Shown here: positions 20,411 to 30,268 of the stretch, piece by piece | Position numbering within the stretch: the stretch's first letter is position 1 | Layout: each line of letters starts with the position of its first letter | Assembly: GCA_964017125.1 (NCBI GenBank) | Contig: OZ024903.1 | Location: 66,994,423 to 67,058,422, forward strand | Reading direction: 5' to 3' | From: Flabesymbios commensalis | Lineage: Eukaryota; Annelida; Polychaeta; Terebellida; Flabelligeridae | DNA: 64,000 nt | Notes under the pieces: model-generated | Seen by the model: the letters and a program-made list of their open reading frames with translations, nothing else | Databases searched by the model: none | Told to the model about the DNA's origin: nothing | Program-made: the position numbers and the translations under genes

Positions 20411-21247
20411 GATACGGGTGACAAGCCTCTCATAATCACACGGTAATTCTGTGAAACGCAGTCACGTCGCCGGAAACTTTTATATGCCTTCTCGGTGAAA
20501 AGAAATCGTCCTTCCCCATACTCTATTGTATTAGATTGCTAGGTGAAAACATTGCAGGTCAAGGCTATTGAGTTTCATAGAATAGTTTTATATTGGAAAA
20601 TGGTCCGCGGTGCCGTCTCACAAATGAATCAGCGGAGACCAAAAAATTGTTATTCAGCGGAACTTTGAGACGAAAATAAACAAATCTCTAGTAAAATTTT
20701 ATTAACACTTTTGTGTTGGTAACCATGGTAAATAATTCATTTTAAATATCCCCCCCCCCCGATCACAATCACACAATATAAATAATTCGTCCCCTTACAT
20801 ATGAAAGGGTGTGTATGTCACTTTGTAATGTGGCAGATACACCCTTTCATATCCAAGAGGGCGGATCTACGTGATTCTTTTACAATGTGGGAAAAGAGTT
20901 TCTATCGTACCCCTCCGTCATTCAGTTATCACCCTGATCCCATTCATCGCCCATACTGAATGACGCAGACCGCTATTATGGTCCAGGGGGTATAAAGGAA
21001 AGTATTTCCCAAGTATGGTTCAAACGGTAATCAGGTAATTGTATGACTTGTTTAATAATACCTTCTGACCAAGTGCATAATGACATCAATCATTCGGCTG
21101 AATTTATATTCACACTGGCTATGTGAGCACGCACACCACCCCTATTATACGTTGTCACATACATATTATAACCAATATAGGTCACTTTCGTACATTCATG
21201 ACAAACGAATCAATGGTCAACAGCGGGGCGTAAATCCACATTTGTCT
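20411..21247. other. Unassigned DNA with small inverted repeats
   Basis: ATGAAAGGGTGTGTATGTCA / GATACACCCTTTCATAT at about 20799-20852 and TCATTCAGTTATCACC / ACTGAATGA at about 20918-20964 are short inverted repeats. A C-run lies at 20751-20760. No exon recognised. Confidence 0.35.
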
Positions 21248-21313
21248 ATCTTGCCTACAGCAAGGCTGGACTGCGCGAGGCCTCGCGGAGTCCAGCCTTG
21301 CTGTAGGCAAGAT
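21248..21313. repeat. Loopless 66-bp palindrome
   Basis: ATCTTGCCTACAGCAAGGCT at the left and AGCCTTGCTGTAGGCAAGAT at the right are exact complements. The arms meet at GCGAGG/CCTCGC with one mismatch in 33 pairs and no loop. Not related to the other palindrome families here. Confidence 0.85.
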
Positions 21314-21401
21314 GCATTTATCATGCTCACACCATCTCTGTCAAATAAGCCCTGCTCCTGGTATAATTTATAATGGTGGATGTCAGATTATGACAATACT
21401 A

Positions 21402-21510
21402 CCCAGCAAACACGAGGCGTTGATCCAATGTTGTTTTAATTTTGGGCCGACATCGAAGACAGCAGGCCAAAAATAAAACAATTTTGGGTTGATGTCTCGT
21501 ATTTGCTGGA
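21402..21510. mobile_element. CCCAGCAAACAC-type palindrome
   Basis: CCCAGCAAACACGAGGCGTT ... ATGTCTCGTATTTGCTGG. ATACT follows the right end and AATACT precedes the left end, a possible target duplication. Confidence 0.8.
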
Positions 21511-21582
21511 TACTGATAGCGTATGTTGGTGATGATTTCACGCCCTTCTTGTACAATTTGAGGCTTAGGTCCTGCGATCAGT

Positions 21583-22448
21583 GACACTAGTGGTGCGCCT
21601 ACTATTAGTAGATCGTGATCCCCTTTGACACTAGTGGTGCGCCTACTATAGTATCGTGATCCCCTTTGACACTAGTCGTGCGCCTACTATCATCGTCGTA
21701 ATCCCCTTTCGACACTAGTGGTGCGCCTACTATCAGTGCTGTGATCCCCTTTGACACTGGTGGTGCGCCTACTATCAGTGTCGTGATCCCCTTTGACTAG
21801 TGGTGCACGTACTGTCAGTGTCGTGATCCCTTTTTGCTATAGTGGTGCGCGTACTGTCAGTGTCGTGATCCCCTTTTGACACTAGTGGTGCGCGTACTGT
21901 CAGTGTCGTGATCCCCTTTTGACACTAGTGATGCACGTACTGTCAGTGTCGTGATCCCTTTTGACACTAGTGGTGCGCGTACAGTCAGTGTCGTGATCCC
22001 CTTTTGACACTAGTGGTGCGTGTACTGTCAGTGTCGTGATCCTCTTTTGACACTAGTGGTGCGCGTACTGTCAGTGTCGTGATCACCTTTTGACACTAGT
22101 GGTGCGCGTAGTGTTAGTGTTATGATCCCCTTTTGACACTGGTAGTGCGTGTACTGCCAGTGTCGTGATACCCTTTTGACACTGGTGGTGCGTGTACTGT
22201 CAGTGTCGTGATCCCCTTTTGACACTGGTGGTGCGTGTACTGTCAGTGTCGTGATCCCCTTTTGACACTAGTGGTGCGTGTACTGTCAGTGTCGTGATCC
22301 CCTTTTGACACTGGTGGTGCGTGTACTGTCAGTGTCGTAATCCCCTTTTGACACTGGTGGTGCGTGTACTGTCAGTGTCGTAATCCCCTTTTGACACTGG
22401 TGGTGCGTGTACTGTCAGTGTCGTAATCCCCTTTTGACACTAGGGTGC
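21583..22448. repeat. 43-bp minisatellite, about 20 copies
   Basis: The unit is GACACTAGTGGTGCGCGTAC then TGTCAGTGTCGTGATCCCCTTTT. Left-hand units are the most diverged (TACTATCAGT, CGCCTACTAT). Right-hand units are nearly identical and carry ACTGGTGGTGCGTG, so recent growth was at the right. Flanks GAGGCTTAGG and AAGCCTCAG are complementary. Confidence 0.92.
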
Positions 22449-22528
22449 CTCTCCAATTTCACAATTCAAGCCTCAGTTTCACAAATGACCACATCGCCCT
22501 CTGAACACAGGCTGTTGCTAACCCTTGA

Positions 22529-22763
22529 CCCTTTAACTGCCAGTGTCACATATATTTGGGTTTTGATTTTTTATTAGCACATTATTTACCACCTTTTGAC
22601 CATAAGATAAAATGTGACATCAATCAACAATATTTGAAAACAGTTGACCTCCATTTTGTCAAATCTGAATAATTTTCAATCACTTGAAGTTGTGGATCGC
22701 GTCAGAGAGACACAACTTCAAGTGGGTGAAAATTCAGATTGAATCATTTGGCGGTTAAAGAGG
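22529..22763 (+). mobile_element. TTAA-type element, family 1
   Basis: After TTGA (22525-22528): CCCTTTAACTGCCAGTG ... TTTGGCGGTTAAAGAGG. The CACTTGAAGTTGTGGATCGC hairpin is intact. It abuts the family 2 copy at 22767. Confidence 0.78.
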
Positions 22764-22766
22764 TGA

Positions 22767-22989
22767 AGCGCTGGGACCGTCTTTATACGTCAGAATCTGA
22801 GGCTGTGGACGTAAGATTGTGACGTACAAGGCCCGCACTGAAAGAATTAAAACATGTATAATGACCTAGACCCATCCCATAGATATTCAAATGAAGCGGA
22901 AAGAGCTAAGACAACTAGGATGATTTAAAATTGAAAAAACCAGTTGGTCTCCATGGTTTATACTAAAAAATATTTCAGCGTTTTAAGGG
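22767..22989 (-). mobile_element. TTAA-type element, family 2
   Basis: GCGCTGGGACCGTCTTTATA ... TTTCAGCGTTTTAAGGG. Internal blocks run in reverse order relative to the copy at 18998. It directly joins a family 1 copy on its left and a family 4 copy on its right. Confidence 0.7.
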
Positions 22990-23174
22990 TAAAGCGCTAA
23001 GTTAAATAATATAAATTTTCACCCTCTTGAAAATGAGAGCCACAACTTCAAGTGGATGAAAATTACTCATATTTATTTACTTTGAGACCAAACACACATT
23101 TCGTTCCCAATAACAGTGATTTAACCGGATTACAATAAAAGGGATAAAAAACGAGTATAGTTGCGTTTAGCGGG
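22990..23174 (-). mobile_element. TTAA-type element, family 4
   Basis: The TTTTCACCCTCTTGAAAATG ... CACAACTTCAAGTGGATGA hairpin and the reverse forms of the family blocks (TTCGTTCCCAATAACAGTG, AATAAAAGGGATAAAAAACG) are present. It ends TTTAGCGGG before TTAA (23175-23178). Confidence 0.65.
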
Positions 23175-23178
23175 TTAA

Positions 23179-24014
23179 ACGGGTGAATGTTATATCACTA
23201 ACTATTTGATAACTAGGCTTACATCATTTAATACACTGGAGTGTGTTTGCGTCAAATATGTGTTCAGGTAAACGAGGTAAAGTCTTCATACGTATGTGTA
23301 TCTACGATTCTTATCCCAGGAACATAAATACATGTAAACGACATTAACTCCTGACCTCCACAAATACGTTTTTATATTAACAAATTACGTTAATATTATA
23401 GAGCTATTGTGCTAATTTTGCCAACTGCATTTTTCGTTATATTGTAAGTTTATATGCTACTAAACATGCTAAAGCAAATGCAACTTTTTCCAACATTTTA
23501 TCGATTTTAGTGCAAAAAAATTATCAAATATAGCTTGGTATCTTAGATTGGAATCCATGTATACATTTAGCATGTTTAGGAGGTCATGATGCTAAAAAGG
23601 AATTGTGACGGTATTTTGTTTATTTATTAGTCTGTAATGTAGCAGTAAATATCGATATACATTCACATAACATATATTTGTTACTTAAATATGCAAATTA
23701 GCATCCATTATCTAAAATCCAATTTTGAGCTATATCCCTGACTCATAAACCAGCCATAGTCCAGCAGCCATGGGGTCAACCAGGTTTCTTTGCGAAAATA
23801 GCGCGAATCAGGTTATTGATGATATTGGTGGGGGGGGGGGGGGGCCAATCTGGAATCATTAATCTGGAGCTTTTAGTGAACAACACTGAAGTGGCAATCG
23901 GCACAACATGATTATTTATAAAAATGTATTTATCATTGATGGTGATAAATTGGTACCAGTACAATTACTTATTATAATGTTTGACAGTCGATTTGAAATC
24001 TGAAAGTGCTTAGA
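23179..24014. other. Unassigned AT-rich DNA
   Basis: A run of 16 G lies at about 23829-23844. ACTAAACATGCTAAAGC at 23459 and TTTAGCATGTTTAGGAGG at 23566 are a short inverted pair. No exon recognised. Confidence 0.35.
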
Positions 24015-24384
24015 GAAAATAGGCGTTGATATACCCCCTTTGAGACACATCCAGCAAAATAGATCATTGAAAGTGTCCGTCACCTAAATAACCAATTATT
24101 TTAACCCTTTAACCGCCGGTGTCGCATATATTCGGGTTTTCGTTTTTATTAGCACATTAAGTACTACATTTTAAATATGTCAAAGATAAAATGTGACATC
24201 AACCAGCAAGATTTGAAAAGACTTGACCTCCATTTTGTCGAATCTGAATAATTTTCACTCACTTGAAGTGGTGGATCGCGTCAGAAAATAGGCGTTGATG
24301 TACCCCCTTTGAGCCACCTCCAGCAAAATGGATCATTGAAAGTGTCCGTCACCTAAATAACCAACTATTTTAACCCTTTAACCG
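24015..24384. repeat. Tandem duplication, 269-bp period
   Basis: GAAAATAGGCGTTGAT, CCCCCTTTGAG, CCAGCAAAAT and GTGTCCGTCACCTAAATAAC at 24015-24115 recur at 24284-24384 with a few differences. Both are followed by TTTTAACCCTTTAACCG. The junction falls inside a family 1 element, cutting off its right half. GAAAATA is shared at both breakpoints. Confidence 0.85.
24105..24284 (+). mobile_element. TTAA family 1 element truncated by the tandem duplication
   Basis: TTAA at 24101-24104, then CCCTTTAACCGCCGGTGTCG and the family sequence up to GGTGGATCGCGTCAG, where the duplicated segment begins. A second copy of the left end (24374-24385) is cut at ACCGG by the repeat at 24386. Confidence 0.8.
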
Positions 24385-24385
24385 G

Positions 24386-24690
24386 CATCGGACGAGTAGA
24401 TCCTGAGATATGCTCCGGAAACGAATTGTCCACGGACGGCCCAACCGACCAACGGCCAACGGCCCGACGCCGTAGCATCATTCCATCTCTTCTGTGAATT
24501 TGGATATTGAATTCACATAAAAAATATTTCAACTTATCCATTATCCATCTAGAAGTGACCCACATACGAAACATTTGTTATTCTATGTTATTTTCTTCAA
24601 AAGTTATAGGCGAAAGAAGAGGTTAAAACCCTGACGGAGGCAGAATCCATAGCTACCTCCGTCGCACCTTTGGTGACGGCGGGAGGTAAT
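24386..24690. repeat. Dispersed repeat with GATATGCTCCGGAAACGAA, copy 2
   Basis: Matches 17640-17900 in order: CATCGGACGAGTAG, CCACGGACGGCCCAAC, CATTATCCATCTAGAAGTGA, CTGACGGAGGCAGAATCC, GGTGACGGCGGGAGGTAA. This copy has an extra GACCAACGGCCAACGGCCCG. Confidence 0.7.
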
Positions 24691-24713
24691 TTCTAAGGCA
24701 TGGCATACTACAG

Positions 24714-24860
24714 GCCTTTGAAGACCTGATAGGAGATATAAGGCTGAGCTGGAAGATTATGTCGCTCTTTTCTCAAAGTTCTACTCTTGTCGAGCCATTC
24801 AAAGATGACGGGGTCGTGAGTTTATTATTTGAACATTTGAACAGCGCAGTGAAGAAATGA
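24714..24860 (+). CDS. Possible terminal exon or pseudogene fragment, not identified
   Basis: After a fair acceptor (CATACTACAG, AG at 24712-24713) one frame runs AFEDLIGDIRLSWKIMSLFS, QSSTLVEPFKDDGVVSLLFE, HLNSAVKK and stops at 24858-24860. The stop overlaps the start of a reversed SINE tail (AAATGAAATGAATCGGG). A second frame in the middle also looks peptide-like (AELEDYVALFSKFYSC). That argues for an old coding fragment with a shifted frame as much as for a live exon. No family recognised. Confidence 0.25.
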   Translation, partial: AFEDLIGDIRLSWKIMSLFSQSSTLVEPFKDDGVVSLLFEHLNSAVKK

Positions 24861-24900
24861 AATGAAATGAATCGGGCTTTAGGCCACCTTTTTGCACAGA
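24860..24900 (-). mobile_element. SINE family 1, 3' tail fragment
   Basis: ATGAAATGAATCGGGCTTTA and GGCCACCTTTTTGCACA are the reverse of the last 40 bases of the SINE at 15133. Confidence 0.7.
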
Positions 24901-25410
24901 TTATCAGATTATCAGATTATCGTCTGCGGGTCATTGTATGACCAGCCATGCGAAAAGGTACCTCAAGGCAGCATTCTTGCAATTATTTATGACGTCATGT
25001 AAATTCTAATTTTAATGAAAACTAACTAAAATTAAAAAGTTTAAAAACCCATAAACATAATTTAAAAGTATTAAGTTTATGACATCAAATCAAATCTACT
25101 GAAAAAATCAATAGTTTATTTTGAAAATTGATTGAATCTTGTTAACAAATTGTTATCAAAAAAATTATTGACCTGTTCCACCGAGTGGGCGGCTCAATAA
25201 AAGTTAGTAAAACATTAGTAAACCTTTGTAAAATAAAATTACTGGGTTTTAAACATGCAGGCGTACAAAGTGACTATGCATGTTAATAATAATATTTATT
25301 TCCTTTAAAGGGATATTTCAACAAACTGTTGCCCGTATAGCACTGTACAATGAGAATTTACCTGTTTATAAAAATGTTGTTGTTTTTAAAGATGTGTGTA
25401 TGTCTTCAGA
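24901..25410. other. Unassigned AT-rich DNA
   Basis: AGATTATCAGATTATCAGAT repeats at 24899. Otherwise nothing recognised. Confidence 0.3.
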
Positions 25411-25414
25411 TTAA

Positions 25415-25505
25415 CCCTTTCAAGCCTGAATTTACCATTGTCATCTTCATCCACTAAATTCTCGACTTGTAGTGGATGAAGATGATTTGAAGTGGGTGGG
25501 AAATT
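25415..25505 (+). mobile_element. TTAA-type element, family 3
   Basis: TTAA at 25411-25414, then CCCTTTCAAGCCTGAATTTA, CATTGTCATCTTCATCCAC, and the reverse arm GTAGTGGATGAAGATGATTT with AAGTGGGTGGG. Confidence 0.7.
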
Positions 25506-25539
25506 GAAGACAATTGGCATGGATTGGTAAAACAGTTTC

Positions 25540-25790
25540 ATGGAAATTTTATTTTTTAAACATCTAGTCCTAAGAAAATCAAGTCAGTTTTCAGAGATGT
25601 AAAATGATGCTTTAATGCATCGTGAGGGCTTGAAGGGACCGATATTATTTGTAGCGGCAGTGTATTCCAGAGCACCGGAGCCGCCTTGCTAAAAGTCCTG
25701 TCACCCCATGAAGCTGCCACGTAGTGTAACGCAAGAGTAGTTCTTGCATGCGCCATCTCAGTATGGACACCATTTCAGTATGGACGTACA
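25540..25790 (-). pseudogene. LINE (CR1/L2-like) ORF2 C-terminal fragment
   Basis: On the minus strand one frame (25756-25556) reads SWGDRTFSKAAPVLWNTLPL, then QIISVPSSPHDALKHHFTSL and KTDLIFLGLDV with a stop. Known: the G-x-R-x-F-S-x-A-AP-x-LWN-x-LP signature followed by an F/K-rich helix is the extreme C-terminus of many non-LTR ORF2 proteins. The 3' UTR would run down to about 25500. A CCCAGCAAACAC palindrome lies just upstream (25793). Confidence 0.78.
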
Positions 25791-25792
25791 TA

Positions 25793-25901
25793 CCCAGCAA
25801 ACACAAAAAAATTGTATAACATTTATACAATGTTGGACCAGCGTCGAAGACGTTGGGCCAACGTTGTATAAATGTTATACAAATGTTTTGTGTTTGCTGG
25901 G
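25793..25901. mobile_element. CCCAGCAAACAC-type palindrome, near perfect
   Basis: CCCAGCAAACACAAAAAAAT ... TTTTGTGTTTGCTGGG. The arms GTATAACATTTATACAATG / GTTGTATAAATGTTATAC pair around CCAGCGTCGAAGACGTTGG. The word TATGGACGTACAT occurs on both sides (25779 and 25922). Confidence 0.88.
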
Positions 25902-25984
25902 ATGTATATAATCATGGTAATATGGACGTACATGTAGCTGTCGTAACCTGGAAACCGTTGCATAATTATAACTATGTGTATTAG

Positions 25985-27893
25985 TCAGGCAGATTGGCTG
26001 GAACAATCACTGCAGTTGTGCAAATCCGGGAGAAAGTGCTAAATTTTGCACAGAGTTAGTTTTTAGTGCATAGAAACATATCCTGGGTGGACCCAAGCGA
26101 ATGCTCCACTCTGATGGCCATTTTGACCAAATCCAATATGGCCGCCAAATGGCTGTGCGAAAAAGCCAATTTTCGAACCATTTGTCAGATAATAATGTGT
26201 GATACCACTTTTAACATTGATTTTTGACATAGATTTGGTTTCTGTGGTTGTTTTAGAGATGGGATGTGTATTTTATATGTAAAATTCAATTTAAAGGTTA
26301 AATCATTATACTTTTTGAATTATTTTACCATTATCATCAATTAATTCAAGTCTCACTTTTAAATACACATTGCCAGTGATCACGTGACACAGAATTAACA
26401 ATGGTACATACATTGTTAATAATATAGATTTTATTTGTGCCATGGTGGATAATGGATCAAATAACTTACTTCCCATTTCCAAAAAGACACGTAGCGCTGT
26501 AAACGCAAAGTTTAATCGTACAGAAGCAGAATGTTTGTTGTGTCCGAGTTCCCGTGGATATTCTAAGGATTCTGGTAATGACTGGACAAAGAGTAAGAAG
26601 AATGGAAAACTAATAAAAGCCAGCACAGATGATATTGATGCAACATTTAGAAACTCTGCTACAATAATCAATGATACAGCATTAGCAGCTGAGCTTGAGA
26701 CGGCATCCGATGTTCATGATTGCTATGGATGCTGATTCCAGGATGTTCCTTCATCTCAAACATGCATGGACATCAAAAAACAATGATCAGGACTGTAGAT
26801 ACTGATGTTGTAATTTTGGCCATTTACACTTTCAATGACTGCTAGGCCCAGATACAAGTCGTGCATTGCCACTGTTCCACGCATTTACAGGATGTGATTC
26901 TAACAGCCAATTCTTTGGCATCGGAAAGAAAACTACCTGGAAAATTTAGAAGGGTTTACCAGACCTAACTGAAATGATCATAATTCCTTTTCCATAGAGA
27001 GCAAGCACATGACTATCTTGGAACGGTTTGTAGTTCTACTATATAGTGAATCATGTCCAGTAACTCGTGTCAATCAGGCTCGTAAATACTTGCTCAGCAA
27101 AGGAACAAAATCGCTAGATACCATTCCTCCAGCACAGGCCGCCTTATTTGAGCATTCGAAACGATCTGTGTTACAGGCAGTATTCGTGTGGGGGCATGCG
27201 CTTGAACGACAACTGACAACAGACAGACATCATACACAGACTGGGGCTGGGTGATGACTGGAAAAACGAGCTGGTTCATTTCTGGACATCCCTCTCAGGT
27301 GTTAGCAAGGCTTGCTCCATCCTCATTTGCTGTGGATGTAAGACATCATGTGCCGGAAATTGCTAATGTAACAAGGCAAATGTCTATTGGTCGGTTAATG
27401 ATATAGTTTGACCTTGCCGATTTACTCGAGCTAAGAAGATGAATGTATGTTATTAAACATTGTCAAACCTATGAGTTATTTTACTGATTTGTTACCTTTT
27501 ATTTTTTAATCACATTCGAGCATTATTAGTCGGAAAGAATATAAAAATGATTACACGGTTACACATATAAACATATTTCTTTTCGCTCACTGAAACTGAT
27601 AGATGACCTAGCAAAACCCGTGACCTTGAACCAGTTATCATTAAAATAACCCCATGAATGGATTCCTCATAATCAAAAACCTACCAAAAGAGGTATTACA
27701 CAACATTCTCCGGCAATTGGTTCAAAAGATGCATTTTTCATGCAGCCGGATAGCGGCCATTTTGGATTTGTTCAAAATGGCCGCCATGTTGGTGGGTCCA
27801 CTTTGTATGCTTTTCTATATACTAAACCCTAACTCCCTGCCAAATTTGGAACTTTCCCCTGGATTTGCACGATTGTTATGCTAATCTGCCTGA
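25985..27893 (+). mobile_element. 1.9-kb DNA element with terminal inverted repeats and a PIN-like ORF, decayed
   Basis: The outer ends TCAGGCAGATTGG (left) and CTAATCTGCCTGA (right) are inverted. Further in, AATCCGGGAGAAAGTGCTAA at 26022 answers AACTTTCCCCTGGATTTGCA near 27850, and CCAATATGGCCGCCA answers ATAGCGGCCATTTTGG. The two ends therefore pair over about 170 bases with small gaps. Between them lies the ORF described next. A long-TIR structure around an ORF of this kind indicates a cut-and-paste or self-synthesising element of a group I cannot name. It is broken in several places. Confidence 0.65.
26442..27340 (+). pseudogene. Decayed PIN/XPG-like transposon ORF
   Basis: Successive segments in the plus direction read IRTVDTDVVILAIYTF, then GPDTSRALPLFHAFTGCDSN with FFGIGKKTTWK, then ERFVVLLYSESCPVTRVNQA with RKYLLSKGTKSLDTIPPAQA and ALFEHSKRSVLQA, then WGHALERQ. 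This order is a protein found in many copies in invertebrate genomes. DTDVVVLA and FHAFTGCD look like the metal-binding strands of PIN/XPG nucleases, which is an inference from motif shape. The first part (MVDNGSNNLLPISKKTR) is more diverged. The frame is broken several times. Confidence 0.65.
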
Positions 27894-28026
27894 ATATATC
27901 TTGTTGTGTACCCTGATGACAATAATGGCAAAGTTGTTGTGCACCACTTCCGGTAACAGACGGCACTTTTCAAATAAAAATCATTATGTCTTGGTTGAAG
28001 CTAGCGTGTTTTTTTTGTAAATCATG
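27894..28026. other. Unassigned spacer
   Basis: Nothing recognised. Confidence 0.3.
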
Positions 28027-28186
28027 TCAGCTTATCGCGCAAAATGCAGGTCTCTTAAATACAGCCGCGATTGCAGCATCTAAATAATTGTTGGTGGTAT
28101 AATCATAGAATCTGTCATTAATAACACTTTCAAATCTGGCTCTAGTCAACATTGTCAACCGGTCCGGCCCCCGGTTAACAAGCTGC
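28027..28186 (-). CDS. Candidate terminal exon, protein not identified
   Basis: On the minus strand a strong acceptor (GTGTTTTTTTCAATAG, AG at 28188-28187) precedes an open segment. It reads QLVNRGPDRLTMLTRARFES, VINDRFYDYTTNNYLDAAIA, AVFKRPAFCAIS and a TGA stop at 28029-28027. Residue composition is protein-like and no repeat family covers it. The same frame is open upstream of the acceptor (RVWRHHTGACRVFFNR), so an unspliced source, such as an old transposon or processed gene, is also possible. No family recognised. Confidence 0.33.
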
Positions 28187-28313
28187 CTATTGAAAAAAAC
28201 ACGACAGGCACCAGTGTGATGTCTCCACACCCTCATCTAACTGTCTAGTGGTGTACAATAAATATGTGACGCTGAAAAAATGTATGTCCGCCACCGTTAA
28301 TAAGTTTTAAAAG

Positions 28314-28624
28314 AGCGGGGGCCCTAGGGTGGTGGTTAGCACCGCTGCCTTTCACGCCAGAGTTCGGGATTCGGTTCCCGGTCTCAGCGGTTTAAAAGAA
28401 ACAAAAAAATGTTTTTTCCCCATCCACGTGTGAAAGTCAATATTGTGGGGAGCCTCCGTGACCGAGAGGTAGCGTGCTCGGCCTCAGACCGCCAGGGCTC
28501 GAATTTCGGATCCTGTGTCTGGAGGACAGTGTCATCTCAATCATCTCACCATCCTCAGGAGGTTCTCCTGGCCCAGTTTAGCCTATATGTGCACAAAGGT
28601 GGCCTAAAGCCCGATTCATTTCAT
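28314..28624 (+). mobile_element. Dimeric tRNA-derived SINE, family 1, with target duplication
   Basis: A direct repeat TTAATAAGTTTTAAA flanks the element (28297 and 28625). Both Pol III heads are present (TGGTGGTTAGCACCGC with GGATTCGGTTCCC; GACCGAGAGGTAGCGTGC with AGGGCTCGAATTTCGG). The body and (ATTTC)n tail are as in the copy at 15133. The copy is little diverged. Confidence 0.88.
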
Positions 28625-28640
28625 TTAATAAGTTTTAAAG

Positions 28641-29024
28641 GTCGCGTCAGAAAAATATAAACAATTGAAAATTCGAATCGAGCTGTATGAACAGTATAAA
28701 CGGGCGGCCATTTTGTTTGAATTTCTGGTGTCTATAAACAACATCCAGCTCCCTGTCTGGAAACGAAGTGCCAGACAGGTGCCCCGTCTAATCTGGCTCC
28801 AGAGTGCACTATCGAAAGAAATATATTTCAAAGCTTATTTTAGTCCAATTAAAAAACCATCTGAGTGATTCTTATATGGGTATTGGACCGTTATGCATTG
28901 TTCAACATAAATATTTGTGTAACTCTTTACGATGTCCAATGAAATTGTATTTCAACAGTAGAACTGTAGCATACGATCAGATTTTCCGGCGTTTTTTATT
29001 GAGTGGGGACTTTGTCCAAATGCT
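28641..29024. other. Unassigned DNA
   Basis: Contains the small inverted pair CCTGTCTGGAAACG / GCCAGACAGG at 28752-28781. No family recognised for the short frames here. Confidence 0.3.
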
Positions 29025-29028
29025 TTAA

Positions 29029-29666
29029 CTCATAGCAGTCTAAGTCCGAGCCTAGCTTCGACATGGCATTTACGAAGTTGCAGTCTAGTCCGAGCCCCAG
29101 GTACGGACCTAGCAATAATGCTTAGCCATTCACCAAATGGTGAAACTTGCGCAACTCTGAACACAGCATGGGGAACCTATAGTACTAAGGTTTGATTTAT
29201 CTGCGCCACGACCGTTTATGAACTAAAAATAGAACCCCAGGCTCATGAATACGAGGCTTTCGGTATTTCACACCGTTTCTAAATTGTTTTATCTCAAAAT
29301 ATGAAATAAGGTATGAAAGATTGCAAAATCCCGTGGTAATAGCTTATATATATTTATTTATATACCCTATTAATTTGTGGGTATAGACCTATTGAATGCT
29401 TCCTCACACCGGCTGTGATGTATTTCAATATATTTTATGTGAATTGATATAATGTTGTACTCCTGAATCACCGTTTTAACATTTTTAAGCGGTATGTCCA
29501 AAAATGTGACTGCCTTAGTAGCTTATAATTCAAAATGGCTGTCGGTTACCATGGAAACATCACATTTGCCAATATTTCCATTAAGAGTATGATAATATAA
29601 CTCACAATCACAAAAATGGCCAGCCCACACAGACGTCCAATGTCAAAACGGCCAAACTGCTATGAG
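29029..29666. mobile_element. TTAA-flanked 0.64-kb element, family 5
   Basis: Flanks TTAA (29025-29028) and TCAA (29667-29670); ends CTCATAGCAGTCT / AAACTGCTATGAG. Homologous along its length to 52768-53476 (CGAGCC, AATGCTTAGCCATTCACCAA, GAATACGAGGCTTT, GACCTATTGAATGCTTC, ATGTTGTACTCCTGAATC, CAAAATGGCTGTCGGTT). No ORF. Confidence 0.82.
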
Positions 29667-29670
29667 TCAA

Positions 29671-30097
29671 AAGAGCCCTAAATTGGCCTTAGCTTACCAA
29701 AAAATGTCCACAAAACCCCCGGTGTCCCCTTATTTCTTCAGATCTTGAATCCGCCGCTGATTATCATAATTCAGATAATCATGATAATATACATCATATA
29801 GCTGATTATAATTGAATTGCAGTTCACAAACAATACGTGAATGAAAATAGTTAACGGTAGTTGACAGAAATGAATTAAATGGTTTGATGAAAAAGTAAAT
29901 AACATATTTGGTAAAAAATAGAACATATTAAGAAGATGTGCAGTTGGATTACGAGTTGAGATTTGTGTCTATTACTGAACGGGAATATACGGAGAGAGGA
30001 TCGAGTCCATCATAGTCAAATCAATCAGTTGAATATGTTGAAGTGTATCGTGTGATAAATTTGAAACAAACAGCCGCACGTGGTTACCCAAGAGAAA
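29671..30097. other. Unassigned AT-rich DNA
   Basis: TTATCATAATTCAGATAATCATGATAATA at 29760-29788 is a small inverted cluster. Nothing else seen. Confidence 0.3.
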
Positions 30098-30268
30098 GAT
30101 GGTGAGATGACACTGCCCTCCAGACACAGGATTCGAAATTCGAGTCCTGGCGGTCTGAGGCCGAGCACGCTACCTCTCGGTCACGGAGGCTCACCACAAT
30201 AGTGAATCTTTACGAGTGAACAGGGAAGAAACATTTTGTTCCTTTGAAACTTGAAAGCCAGAGTGGGG
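30098..30268 (-). mobile_element. SINE family 1, partial
   Basis: The reverse of the SINE from the body (GGTGAGATGACACTG, CTCCAGACACAGGATTCG) through the second head (GTCTGAGGCCGAGCACGC, CTCGGTCACGGAGGCTC) to the linker (GAAGAAACATTTTGTTCC). The first tRNA head and the tail are missing. Confidence 0.8.

Noticed and set aside
21583-22448. CRISPR-like array of regular repeats
   Set aside because: Units are contiguous without unique spacers; a eukaryotic minisatellite.
26306-26671. Minus-strand 121-codon hydrophobic frame
   Set aside because: Antisense to the transposon ORF segment, which explains the sequence better.
28409-28660. 83-codon frame with HPRVKVNIVGSLRDREVACS
   Set aside because: It lies inside the SINE and is repeated in other copies (15151, 44418 minus); Pol III element, not a gene.
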